NCBI GenBank assembly: GCA_964552655.1
Contig: CAZKHG010000027.1
Span: 1 to 42,655, forward strand
DNA from: CAZKHG01 sp964552655
GTDB taxonomy: Bacteria > Bacteroidota > Bacteroidia > Bacteroidales > Tenuifilaceae
DNA length: 42,655 nt
Direction of reading: 5' to 3'
The notes under the pieces are model-generated. The model saw only the letters and a list, made by a program, of their open reading frames with translations, was not told the origin of the DNA and did not search any database. Position 1 is the first letter of the stretch; each line of letters begins with the position of its first letter. Position numbers and translations under genes: made by a program. Shown piece after piece: positions 16,745 to 25,746 of this stretch.

Positions 16745-17479
16745 ATGTTAAAACTCAATCCTCATATTTCAGTTGACTGTGTTGTATTTGGGTTTGATTA
16801 CAAATACCTTAAAGTACTTCTTGTAGAGAGAACATTTGACTATGAGTCTTCCAATAAAAAGGATACCGATTTTAAGCTTCCGGGTGCATTAATCTCCGAT
16901 CAGGAGGAACTTGACGAAGCAGCATATCGCGTACTATTCGAATTAACAGGTATAAAGGATATCTTTCTTAAACGGTTTGATGTTTTTGGCAATAGAAACA
17001 GGATGCAAAACCCGGTTGATGTAAAATGGTTAAGAAATTTTACAGGACTCGAAATTGAAAGGGTAGTCACAATCGCTTACTATTCCTTGGTAAAGCTGAC
17101 CGAAACCAGCTTGGATAAAAATCTTACCAATATTGCACATTGGGTAAATATCAATGAAATCTCAAAGCTGGCATTCGATCATAACCTAATTATTAATAGC
17201 GCTTTAAATACTCTAAGAAAAGAATTAAGAACCGAACCCATTGGCTTTGAACTTCTTCCAAAACGTTTTTCAATCAGGCAGGTACAGAATCTTTATGAAG
17301 TGATTCTCGGGTGCAAACTGGATAATCGAAATTTTAGAAAACGTTTTTTAAGGTTAAAATACTTTATCCCGCTTAATGAAAAGGAGGAAGATGTAAACCA
17401 CAAGCCTGCACAGCTGTATCGTTTCGATAAACTGATATATGATAAAGAGAAAAACAAAACACAGGATTTTATACTTTAA
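16745..17479 (+). CDS. xylR: NUDIX-type (NrtR/AraR-like) transcriptional regulator of xylose use
   Basis: A 244-residue protein with an N-terminal NUDIX fold (about 8-140) and a C-terminal winged helix (about 165-235, LPKRFSIRQVQNLYEVILG then NFRKRFL). This architecture is known from NrtR and from sugar regulators of Bacteroidota such as AraR. In the NUDIX-box region the usual REhxEE catalytic glutamates read RVLFEL, so it is probably a ligand sensor and not a hydrolase. The ATG at 16745 (MLKLNPHISVDC) is chosen; an upstream TTG would begin inside the palindrome. It is the first gene of the operon with xylB 5 bases downstream. It most likely represses its own operon until a xylose-derived effector binds. 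Confidence 0.9.
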   Translation: MLKLNPHISVDCVVFGFDYKYLKVLLVERTFDYESSNKKDTDFKLPGALISDQEELDEAAYRVLFELTGIKDIFLKRFDVFGNRNRMQNPVDVKWLRNFTGLEIERVVTIAYYSLVKLTETSLDKNLTNIAHWVNINEISKLAFDHNLIINSALNTLRKELRTEPIGFELLPKRFSIRQVQNLYEVILGCKLDNRNFRKRFLRLKYFIPLNEKEEDVNHKPAQLYRFDKLIYDKEKNKTQDFIL

Positions 17480-17484
17480 AGACC

Positions 17485-18978
17485 ATGTACACAATTGGAT
17501 ACGACATTGGAAGTTCATCGGTAAAGGCGAGCATTATCGATGTAAATACAGGGAATTGTATTGCCAGCAGTTTCCAGCCTAAAGTCGAAATGCCCATTAA
17601 TTCTGTTCAAAGTGGTTGGGCTGAGCAGGATCCGGAAATGTGGTGGAAAAACCTAGTAATGGTTACCCATGATGTTTTAAACAGCTCAAGGGTTAACCCT
17701 ACTGATATCAAAGCAATTGGTATTTCATACCAGATGCACGGGTTGGTTATTATTGATAAAAACAAAAATGTTCTCAGGCCTTCTATTATCTGGTGCGATA
17801 GCCGGGCTGTGTCAATAGGAGAGAAGGCATTTATTGGTATTGGCGAAAAACAATGTTTAGAAAATCTGCTCAATTCACCCGGAAATTTTACCGCATCTAA
17901 ATTGAAATGGGTTAAAGACAATGAACCTCGCGTTTTCGATCAAATACATAAAATGATGCTACCCGGGGATTACATTGCTATGCGCCTAACTGGTGAAATA
18001 TTTACAACAATCTCAGGGTTATCGGAAGGGATTCTCTGGGATTTTAAGCAAAGTAAACTTTCCAGCGAATTACTCAGCTATTATGCTATTAATAAAGATA
18101 TAATTCCAGAAATTACTGAAACATTCAAAGTTCAGGGAGAACTTACTGCAAGTATTGCCAGGGAGTTAGGTTTAAAGCAAGGAACACCTGTGTCCTATCG
18201 TTCTGGCGATCAACCAAATAATGCTCTTTCTCTTAACGTGTTAAATCCCGGAGAAGTTGCTGCAACAGCCGGGACTTCAGGTGTAGTTTACGGAGTAAGT
18301 GATGTTATTCAATACGATCCTAAATCAAGGGTAAATACCTTTGCACATGTAAATCACAGCGAAATGCAACCCCGGCTTGGAGTTCTACTCTGTATAAACG
18401 GTACCGGTATTTTGAACTCATGGGTAAAAAAGAATTTCCTTCATAAAGATATGTCTTATGATGAAATGAATAGCATTGCCTCAAAAATACCGATTGGTTC
18501 TGACGGTGTCATGATATACCCATTTGGAAATGGGGCAGAACGTATGTTTAGCAATAAAGTAATCGGATGTATTCTAAAGGGTATAAATTTTAACACTCAT
18601 TCAACTTCCCAAATAATAAGGGCAGTTCAAGAAGGCATTGCCCTATCATTCAGGTATGGAATGGACATTATGAAAGGTATTGGCATTCAACCCCAGGTTA
18701 TCAGAGCAGGATTTTCTAATATGTTTCTTAGCCCTGTGTTTGCAGAAACTTTATCAAATATTATAGGAACAACAATAGAGTTGTATAATACCGATGGATC
18801 GCAAGGAGCTGCAAGGGGTGCCGGAATAGGCGCCGGTATATACAAATCAACCCATGAAGCTTTCGCTGGATTGAAAAAAATCAAAGTTGTAGAACCTTCC
18901 GCTGACAAGAAAAATCAATTCGAGAATTTATACAACCATTGGTTTATTGAGCTGCAGAATATTTTAAAGGTAAACTGA
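17485..18978 (+). CDS. xylB: Xylulokinase
   Basis: Phosphorylates D-xylulose to xylulose 5-phosphate for the pentose phosphate pathway. The 497-residue FGGY-family kinase shows the ATP-binding start YTIGYDIGSSSVKASI, the substrate segment SYQMHG (81-86), WCDSR (103-107), the catalytic Asp D242 in RSGDQPNNAL, and AGTSGVVYG (262-270). The context (NUDIX regulator before, xylose isomerase after) supports xylulose over other FGGY substrates. A 68-base gap separates it from xylA, with no terminator. Confidence 0.96.
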   Translation: MYTIGYDIGSSSVKASIIDVNTGNCIASSFQPKVEMPINSVQSGWAEQDPEMWWKNLVMVTHDVLNSSRVNPTDIKAIGISYQMHGLVIIDKNKNVLRPSIIWCDSRAVSIGEKAFIGIGEKQCLENLLNSPGNFTASKLKWVKDNEPRVFDQIHKMMLPGDYIAMRLTGEIFTTISGLSEGILWDFKQSKLSSELLSYYAINKDIIPEITETFKVQGELTASIARELGLKQGTPVSYRSGDQPNNALSLNVLNPGEVAATAGTSGVVYGVSDVIQYDPKSRVNTFAHVNHSEMQPRLGVLLCINGTGILNSWVKKNFLHKDMSYDEMNSIASKIPIGSDGVMIYPFGNGAERMFSNKVIGCILKGINFNTHSTSQIIRAVQEGIALSFRYGMDIMKGIGIQPQVIRAGFSNMFLSPVFAETLSNIIGTTIELYNTDGSQGAARGAGIGAGIYKSTHEAFAGLKKIKVVEPSADKKNQFENLYNHWFIELQNILKVN

Positions 18979-19046
18979 AATAACATTTTGTTAAATCAGG
19001 TAAAAAATAATTTTTTGGTATTCAACTAATTTAATATCTGTTTATT

Positions 19047-20375
19047 ATGAAAACAATTATTGGCGATAAGGAATATTTCCCATCTGTGGGAAGTATAAAG
19101 TTTGAAGGCAGAGAATCAAAAAATCCACTTGCATTCAAATGGTATGATGAGAACCGTATTTTAGATGGTAAGACAATGAAAGAGCACTTCCGCTTTGCGA
19201 TGGCATACTGGCATACCCTATGTGGAACCGGTGGTGATCCGTTTGGCAGTGCTACCAAAAATTTCCCATGGCTTAATCATAATGACCCGATAGCCAAGGG
19301 AAAAAATAAAATGGACGCAGCTTTTGAGTTTATGACCAAAATCGGAATTCCCTTTTATTGTTTCCACGACTTCGATCTGGTTGATGAAGGATCAACTATT
19401 GCTGAATCGGAGAAACGATTGCAAACAATGGTAGAATATGCCAAAGAAAAACAGAAGGCATCTGGTGTTAAACTACTCTGGGGTACTGCAAACTTATTTT
19501 CCCACCCTCGCTATATGAATGGAGCAGCAACAAACCCTGACTTCCACGTAATAACTTATGCGGCTACTCAGGTAAAGAATGCCATTGATGCAACAATAGC
19601 CCTTGGCGGTGAAAACTACGTTTTCTGGGGAGGACGTGAGGGGTATATGAGCCTCTTAAATACAAATATGAAACGAGAACTCGACCATATGGGTCAATTT
19701 TTGGCAATGGCTCGCGATTATGGAAGAAAACAAGGCTGGAAAGGTACGTTCCTTATTGAACCTAAGCCAATGGAACCCAGTAAACATCAATATGATTTTG
19801 ATTCTGCAACAGTTATAGGGTTTCTCAAAGAATATGGATTAGAAAAGGATTTCAAGCTAAATATAGAGGTAAACCATGCAACGCTGGCACAGCATACTTT
19901 TCAACACGATCTTCAGGTTGCAGTAAACAGCGGTTTGCTTGGTAGCATTGACGCGAACCGGGGCGATTACCAGAATGGGTGGGATACCGATCAGTTCCCA
20001 ATCAATATCTATGAATTAACAGAAACTATGTTAGTTATACTTGAGGCCGGTGGTTTTACAACCGGAGGAATTAACTTTGATGCAAAAACTCGAAGAAACT
20101 CTACCGATTTGGAAGATATTTTTATAGCTCATATTGCCGGGATGGATGCATTTGCAAGAGCCCTACTTGTTGCCCATGATGTATTAAATAAATCTAGTTA
20201 TAAGGAGTTAAGAACTTCCAGATATTCTTCATTTGATAGTGGGGAAGGAGCTGAATTTGAAAAAGGAAAATTTACCCTTGATGATTTACGAAACCTGGCA
20301 ATAAAATGGGGAGAACCAAAGCTAATTAGCGGAAAACAGGAACTTTACGAACAGATTATAAACCAATACATATAA
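19047..20375 (+). CDS. xylA: Xylose isomerase
   Basis: Interconverts D-xylose and D-xylulose. At 442 residues it is of the longer class II type found in Bacteroides and E. coli. Active-site residues are visible: H107 and D110 (FHDFDLVDEG), E238 and K240 (IEPKPMEPSKHQ), E274 and H277 (NIEVNHATLAQH), D302 (SIDANRGD), D313 and D315 (GWDTDQFP) and D345 (INFDAKTRR). It is the third gene of the xyl operon. Its stop codon is followed 5 bases later by the transporter start. Confidence 0.98.
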   Translation: MKTIIGDKEYFPSVGSIKFEGRESKNPLAFKWYDENRILDGKTMKEHFRFAMAYWHTLCGTGGDPFGSATKNFPWLNHNDPIAKGKNKMDAAFEFMTKIGIPFYCFHDFDLVDEGSTIAESEKRLQTMVEYAKEKQKASGVKLLWGTANLFSHPRYMNGAATNPDFHVITYAATQVKNAIDATIALGGENYVFWGGREGYMSLLNTNMKRELDHMGQFLAMARDYGRKQGWKGTFLIEPKPMEPSKHQYDFDSATVIGFLKEYGLEKDFKLNIEVNHATLAQHTFQHDLQVAVNSGLLGSIDANRGDYQNGWDTDQFPINIYELTETMLVILEAGGFTTGGINFDAKTRRNSTDLEDIFIAHIAGMDAFARALLVAHDVLNKSSYKELRTSRYSSFDSGEGAEFEKGKFTLDDLRNLAIKWGEPKLISGKQELYEQIINQYI

Positions 20376-20380
20376 AGGAG

Positions 20381-21775
20381 ATGAATACCTATGCAATGTC
20401 AAAAAGCAACAGGTTATATGTTTTGTCGTTAACCTTGGTTGCCACCCTGGGTGGATTATTATTTGGGTATGATACAGCGGTTATTTCCGGTGCAGAAAAA
20501 TCCATACAGGCTTTTTTGATTAACAGCCAGGGGTTAAGCACATTTATTCACGGAGCAACTATATCCAGTGCTCTTATTGGCTGTATTATTGGTGGTGCAA
20601 TATCGGGACTGTTTGCCTCTTTTTTTGGAAGAAAAAAATCATTGATGATAGCTGCGGTGCTATTTTTTTTATCCGCTCTTGGATCTGGTTACCCTGAATT
20701 CCTTTTTTTCCCAAAAGGTGAGGCTAGCATTGGCCTTTTACTGATGTTCAATTTTTACCGGATTGTTGGGGGAATCGGTGTAGGAATGGCTTCGGCCATT
20801 TGTCCGATGTACATTGGCGAAATTGCTCCTGCCGAAATTAGGGGTAGGTTAGTGTCTCTCAACCAGTTTGCCATAATTTTTGGAATGTTGGTAGTTTATT
20901 TTGTGAACTGGGGAATAGCCAAAGGAGAAACCTTAGAGTGGATTAATACCATTGGATGGAGGAGGATGTTCATTTCTGAAGCTTATCCTGCTGCTTTATT
21001 TGGCATCTTACTTTTTCTTGTACCAGAAACTCCCAGATACTTATCGTTAAGCAATAGAAATGATGAAGCATTGAAAATTCTTACAAGAATAAATGGGATT
21101 GAAAAAGCAAAGGAAATTCTTTCTGATATAAAAAACACAATCGAACACCATTCCGGTAAATTATTCTCATACGGCAAAGTAGTAATTATTATTGGAATCT
21201 TATTGTCAGTATTTCAGCAGTTTGTTGGAATTAACGTTGCGCTTTACTATGCACCACGTATTTTTGAAAGCATGGGTGCAGCCAAAGATGCCTCGATGTT
21301 ACAAACAGTTGTAATGGGTTTGGTCAATGTGATTTTTACCGTGGTGGCCATTCTCACTGTTGATAAATGGGGTCGTAAACCACTACTTATAGTAGGTTCA
21401 ATAGGTATGGCTATAGGGATGTTTGCAATTTCCACCCTGGCATTTATGAAGATTATCGGGATAAGTACGTTGATATTCATCATTATATACACAGCTTCCT
21501 TTATGATGTCCTGGGGGCCTATTTGCTGGGTACTAATTGCAGAGATATTCCCAAATAAAATTCGGGGCAGAGCTGTGGCTGTTGCAGTTGTGGCTCAGTG
21601 GGCTGCCAACTATTTAATTTCCTCAACTTATCCTGCTATGATGGAGTTTAGCGGAGGAGTTACCTACGGATTTTATGGGTTAATGAGCATTCTTTCAGCA
21701 ATATTTGTATGGAAAATGGTTCCGGAAACTAAAGGCAAAACACTTGAGGAAATTGAAAAACTATGGAGTAAGTAG
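20381..21775 (+). CDS. xylE: MFS sugar:proton symporter, XylE/GLUT-like
   Basis: An inner-membrane transporter of the sugar-porter family with about 12 transmembrane helices, 464 residues. Signature motifs are TLGGLLFGYDTAVISGA (N-terminal), FGRKKS (loop 2-3), EIAPAEIRGR, VPETPRYL (end of helix 6), QQFVGIN (helix 7), DKWGRKPLL (loop 8-9) and VPETKGKTLEEIE at the end. The operon position indicates D-xylose as substrate. Start choice is open: ATG 20381 directly abuts a GGAG (20377-20380), which is too close to be a working ribosome site, and an in-frame ATG at 20396 is possible. It is the last gene of the operon, followed by a strong hairpin. Confidence 0.93.
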   Translation: MNTYAMSKSNRLYVLSLTLVATLGGLLFGYDTAVISGAEKSIQAFLINSQGLSTFIHGATISSALIGCIIGGAISGLFASFFGRKKSLMIAAVLFFLSALGSGYPEFLFFPKGEASIGLLLMFNFYRIVGGIGVGMASAICPMYIGEIAPAEIRGRLVSLNQFAIIFGMLVVYFVNWGIAKGETLEWINTIGWRRMFISEAYPAALFGILLFLVPETPRYLSLSNRNDEALKILTRINGIEKAKEILSDIKNTIEHHSGKLFSYGKVVIIIGILLSVFQQFVGINVALYYAPRIFESMGAAKDASMLQTVVMGLVNVIFTVVAILTVDKWGRKPLLIVGSIGMAIGMFAISTLAFMKIIGISTLIFIIIYTASFMMSWGPICWVLIAEIFPNKIRGRAVAVAVVAQWAANYLISSTYPAMMEFSGGVTYGFYGLMSILSAIFVWKMVPETKGKTLEEIEKLWSK

Positions 21776-21786
21776 ATTAAAACATC

Positions 21787-21820
21787 AGAAAACCTCACTA
21801 TCCGTGAGGTTTTCTATTTT
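21787..21820. terminator. Terminator at the end of the xylose operon, shared with the molybdoenzyme operon
   Basis: A 12-bp perfect stem (AGAAAACCTCAC at 21787-21798 with GTGAGGTTTTCT at 21804-21815) has a 5-base loop and is followed by ATTTTG on the plus strand. It overlaps the stop codon of the convergent gene, whose strand reads out into GATGTTTT. Confidence 0.85.
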
Positions 21821-24072
21821 GAATATAACCTCATCAGCACCTTTTCGGGGGTTAATGGTGAGTTGAAATCGATTTGATAGTTTGAATTGAATGCTCTTAT
21901 TGCATTCTGGATTGCGAAGTAAGCACCAATCCCATACATAAAAGGAGGTTCGCCTATGGCTTTTGATTTTAGAATTGCCAAATCAGGACCTTTGGTTTCA
22001 AGAGGTTGACATTCTAATACTTTTGGAGTAAAATAAATATCAGGAACTTTATAGGTTGATAGGCTATTGGAAAGCAGTTTACCTTCGGTATTGAAAGAGA
22101 TTTCCTCCATGGTCATCCATCCCAATCCTTGAACAACAGCACCTTCCAGTTGTCCCTTGTCTATAACCGGGTTTATACTGTTCCCAAAATCATGAACAAT
22201 CCGAATTTCATCAATATCATATGTGCCTCTTAAACAATCTACTGTGACTGTTGTTATAGCCACACCATAAACATGATATGCAAACGGGTGCCCCTTCTCT
22301 TTTATTTTATCAAAATGAATAATAGGAGTGGAATAATGCCCATTTTCGGTTAAACTGATTCTGTTTAAAAAGGTAGTTTGAACCAGTTTATCCCAGGTAA
22401 TATTTGTAATCTTTTCATTAATACACACCTGCTCATTTTTTACAGATACATCATTTATATCACAATTCAGCATTTTTGCGGCTACCGATTTCAACCTTTT
22501 TAAAAGTTCATTGCATGCAATGAGCAAAGCATTCCCATTTAGGTCAGCCCCAGAGCTTGCAGCAGTGGGTGAAGTATTTGCCACCCTGGATGTATTTGTG
22601 GTTAAAAGTTTAATTCTATTGATATTTATCGAAAAAACTTTAGAAGCAATCTGGGTTAACTTGGTATTTACACCTTGCCCCATTTCAATAGCTCCAGTGC
22701 TAATTCCAACACTTCCATCCTGATATATATGTACCAAAGCGCGAGCCTGGTTCATAGATGTGTTGGTAAATGAAATGCCAAAGCAAATCGGCATCACTGA
22801 CATTCCCTTTTTAGTTAATTTATTCGTTTTATTGAATATTTCTATTTCCCTTTCTTTGCTTTCAATGCTAACATGTTGATCAAGTGCAATATAACAATCA
22901 TTAATATTTACATTTTCAGCTATCTGGCCATACTGAAATTCATCGTTGTTTTTTATGAAATTATGTTGCTGAATTTTTCTGGCAGGAATATTAAGCTCAT
23001 TAGCAGCCTTTGCAATTGCCGACTCAATTAAAAACATCCCCTGGGGCGCACCAAAACCCCTGAAAGCTGTATTAGGTGGTAGGTTTGTTTTACAGCTGAA
23101 TACGGTTACCTCGGTATTTGGAATAAAATAGGCATTGGTTGAATGAAAAAGAGTTCGCTCCATAATTGCAGGCGAAAGGTCGGATGCAGCTCCGCCGTTC
23201 TGATACATTGTCGCCTGAAAGGCTAATATTTTCAAATCTTTGGTTAATCCAATCCTGAAATCGGAACTGTATGGATGGCGTTTACCTGTCATTCTTATGT
23301 CATCATGGCGGTGAAGGGTAAGTTTTACAGGTTTCTGGAGCAGGTATGATGCCATGCCCGCTAATGCTGCAAACCCCGAAGCCTGATCTTCTTTTCCGCC
23401 AAAACCGCCACCTAAACGGGCAACATCTACCTCAACCTGGTTCATTGGTATGCCAAGAACTTTGGATATCGTTTTTTGAACCGCCGTTGGTCCTTGTGTT
23501 GAAGAATGAACTTTAATTCCACCTCCATCAACTGGGTATGAATATGCTCCCTGTGTTTCGATATACAGGTGTTCCTGCCCTCCGGAATCTACTTTGCCTT
23601 CAAAGATGTAATCGCATTTAGCCCAGGCATCAGGTAAACTGCCCTTTCTAAATGTTCTTGGTGGGAAAAGTAGTAATCCTTTTGCTTTTGCCAGACGGGG
23701 ATCAGTAACTATCTCAAGTTCTTCAAATTTAATATCAATCAGTGTTGTTGCTTTTCTGGCAGTATATTCATCTTTCGCAACAACTAAAGCAATTGCCTGG
23801 CCGTTATAATGAACCTCATCTTCAGCAAATAGGGGTTCATCTTCAATAATTCCACCTATTTGATTTTTGCCGGGAATGTCTTTGTAAGTGAAAATTTTAA
23901 TAACTCCTTCTATTGAGCTTGCTTTTGAAAGATCAAAATGAATAATCTTGCCATGTGCTAATGGTGAGCCATAGATAACACCCCAAAGAGTTCCTTTCTG
24001 AACCGGGATATCATCAAGGTAAACAGACCTTCCTGTTACATGGTTATATGAATCTATATTATTCATCTGCAA
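21814..24072 (-). CDS. Xanthine dehydrogenase family molybdopterin-binding subunit
   Basis: The large subunit (752 residues) that carries the molybdenum cofactor and hydroxylates purines or related heterocycles. Domains: aldehyde oxidase/xanthine dehydrogenase a/b hammerhead (about 10-120) and the Mo-binding domain. Motifs are GQEHLYIET (165-173), GGGFGGKE (221-228, whose Glu corresponds to bovine XDH E802), TAFRGFGAPQ (335-344, with R338) and KAIGEPPFMYG, where E708 is the general base. Keeping both the first Glu and the Arg favours purine hydroxylation over simple aldehyde oxidation, but this is inference. It lies 3 bases after the small-subunit gene. No XdhC or cofactor biosynthesis gene is seen in the window. 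Confidence 0.94.
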   Translation of the reverse strand: MQMNNIDSYNHVTGRSVYLDDIPVQKGTLWGVIYGSPLAHGKIIHFDLSKASSIEGVIKIFTYKDIPGKNQIGGIIEDEPLFAEDEVHYNGQAIALVVAKDEYTARKATTLIDIKFEELEIVTDPRLAKAKGLLLFPPRTFRKGSLPDAWAKCDYIFEGKVDSGGQEHLYIETQGAYSYPVDGGGIKVHSSTQGPTAVQKTISKVLGIPMNQVEVDVARLGGGFGGKEDQASGFAALAGMASYLLQKPVKLTLHRHDDIRMTGKRHPYSSDFRIGLTKDLKILAFQATMYQNGGAASDLSPAIMERTLFHSTNAYFIPNTEVTVFSCKTNLPPNTAFRGFGAPQGMFLIESAIAKAANELNIPARKIQQHNFIKNNDEFQYGQIAENVNINDCYIALDQHVSIESKEREIEIFNKTNKLTKKGMSVMPICFGISFTNTSMNQARALVHIYQDGSVGISTGAIEMGQGVNTKLTQIASKVFSININRIKLLTTNTSRVANTSPTAASSGADLNGNALLIACNELLKRLKSVAAKMLNCDINDVSVKNEQVCINEKITNITWDKLVQTTFLNRISLTENGHYSTPIIHFDKIKEKGHPFAYHVYGVAITTVTVDCLRGTYDIDEIRIVHDFGNSINPVIDKGQLEGAVVQGLGWMTMEEISFNTEGKLLSNSLSTYKVPDIYFTPKVLECQPLETKGPDLAILKSKAIGEPPFMYGIGAYFAIQNAIRAFNSNYQIDFNSPLTPEKVLMRLYSK

Positions 24073-24075
24073 TAT

Positions 24076-25482
24076 TTAATCAAAGCTATGAGGATCAAAT
24101 ATAATTTTCTCTTGAATTTTTTCCGGAAATAGCTTGATGAAATGAGCAAAAAAGAGCTGTTTGAGTAATAGTCTCTTATATTCTGCACTTCCACGGATAT
24201 CGGTAATAGGTGCTATTTCATCCTGTAAAATATCGTTTGCTTTAATGATAACCTCAGCAGTCAAGTTTTTCCCTTTTAAAAATTCGCAGGTTTTTTTCAA
24301 ATATAATGGAATTGGGCTGACACCACCTGCTGAAATAGATACACTTACAATGGTATCGTTTTCAGCATACAGTAGAATTGCAGTATTTACACTTGCAATA
24401 TCGAGATGTTGACGTTTACTAACTTTTTCAAAGTTGAAAAAAACCGGTTTGTTCGGAGCTAGAATTTCAAGGGCTTTGATGAACTCCCCTTTGTTCAGGT
24501 TTAATTTCTTATACCCTAAAAAAAAGTCTTTCAAATTGACTGTTCGTTCATTCAGGCAAACATTAGCATCCAGAGCAAGAAAAATTATACTTAAATCGCC
24601 AATAGGGGAGGCATTTGCGATATTCCCTGCTATTGTTGCCATATTGCGAATAGGTTCCGATGAGATAAGCTTAAAAAATGAGGCCATCCCAGGGAATTTA
24701 TCATTTAGTATTTCGGATCGTTCAATTTCGCTTACGGTGGTTGAAGCGCCTATGATAAATTTACCATTTTCGATTTTAATTCCCTTTAAATCTGATCTGT
24801 TTTGTAGATAATGAATATCGGAATCAACCAGTTCATCGGGTCTTTGTACCATCAAATCGGTTCCACCTGACATAATAACTCCACTAGAACTAGCAGTTGA
24901 ATTATTCATTTTAATATTCAATAAACGATCAGGAATCCCAAGAAAATATTCGGGTAGATGTTTATTTTCAACAAGCCACGAGATGGGGTTTTCAATATTT
25001 TTATCCTTAAGTAATTCAGAAATATGTTCTGCTGCTTTTTCAATTGATTTATAACCTGTACATCTGCAAATGTTACCACTTATGGAAGCTAATGCGCTGT
25101 TTTTAGATGTTTTTTCTCTTGATAAGCTATGCGCAGTTAATGACATGATAAAACCTGGCGTACAAAATCCACATTGTGTAGCTGCATTTTCAACAAAAGC
25201 CTTTTGTACAGGAGAAAGATGGTCTAAATTAATACCCTCAATCGTAACTATATGTTTCCCATGAACATTACCTATGGGGGTTAAACAGGAGACAATGCTT
25301 TTATATGACACCTTACCTAGTTCTAGGGTGCCCTCCAAAACAGTACATGCTCCGCAATCACCCTCCCGGCAACCTATTTTTGTACCCGGGAGGTCCATCT
25401 CATACCTGATAAAATCGAGCAAAGAAGTCCCAGATTTTTTACTTGTGCTGATCAGCTGGTTGTTTAGAATGAATTCTATCAT
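24076..25482 (-). CDS. Xanthine dehydrogenase family [2Fe-2S]/FAD subunit
   Basis: The electron-transfer subunit, a 468-residue fusion of two parts. The N-terminal iron-sulfur part has plant-ferredoxin cysteines C38, C43, C46 and C66 (GCREGDCGACTV) and the second cluster C104, C107, C139 and C141 (TQCGFCTPG, NICRCTGY). The FAD-binding and CO-dehydrogenase-flavoprotein-like C-terminal part runs from about 190, with SGGTDLM, TIAGNIANASPIGD (FAD loop) and KRQHLDIASVN. This arrangement is XdhA of the two-subunit bacterial type. It is the first gene of the pair, with a candidate promoter about 100 bases upstream. Electrons would go to NAD+ or another acceptor. Confidence 0.94.
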   Translation of the reverse strand: MIEFILNNQLISTSKKSGTSLLDFIRYEMDLPGTKIGCREGDCGACTVLEGTLELGKVSYKSIVSCLTPIGNVHGKHIVTIEGINLDHLSPVQKAFVENAATQCGFCTPGFIMSLTAHSLSREKTSKNSALASISGNICRCTGYKSIEKAAEHISELLKDKNIENPISWLVENKHLPEYFLGIPDRLLNIKMNNSTASSSGVIMSGGTDLMVQRPDELVDSDIHYLQNRSDLKGIKIENGKFIIGASTTVSEIERSEILNDKFPGMASFFKLISSEPIRNMATIAGNIANASPIGDLSIIFLALDANVCLNERTVNLKDFFLGYKKLNLNKGEFIKALEILAPNKPVFFNFEKVSKRQHLDIASVNTAILLYAENDTIVSVSISAGGVSPIPLYLKKTCEFLKGKNLTAEVIIKANDILQDEIAPITDIRGSAEYKRLLLKQLFFAHFIKLFPEKIQEKIIFDPHSFD

Positions 25483-25583
25483 TTTTAAATGATATTGGAA
25501 TCAATGTATGAGTTTGTAGCTGTAAAATTGCTTAAAAAAAGACCTTTATCGTTTAACTTGATCGCTTTTGTAAGCAGTAAATA

Positions 25584-25591
25584 CAAAATTA
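25584..25591 (-). promoter_or_regulatory. Candidate -7 promoter element for the molybdoenzyme operon
   Basis: CAAAATTA on the plus strand is TAATTTTG on the minus strand, an exact TAnnTTTG match about 100 bases upstream of the small-subunit ATG. The -33 element is unclear. Confidence 0.35.
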
Positions 25592-25652
25592 AAATTTAAA
25601 TGACGTTTTAAATTAATTCAAAGAAAAACTTTCTCATTATGCTAAAAATTAG

Positions 25653-25667
25653 AAGGAATTATTCCTT
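25653..25667. repeat. 15-bp palindrome in the divergent intergenic region
   Basis: AAGGAAT and ATTCCTT are perfect reverse complements on either side of a single T. The palindrome lies between the divergent molybdoenzyme operon and the T9SS-exported protein gene and could be an operator for either. Confidence 0.4.
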
Positions 25668-25746
25668 ATTCATCATTAACTTGCTAATTTCAATTATTAA
25701 ATCATTATTCTTAAAAAAAATAAAGTAAAATTGTTTTTTTTAAATA

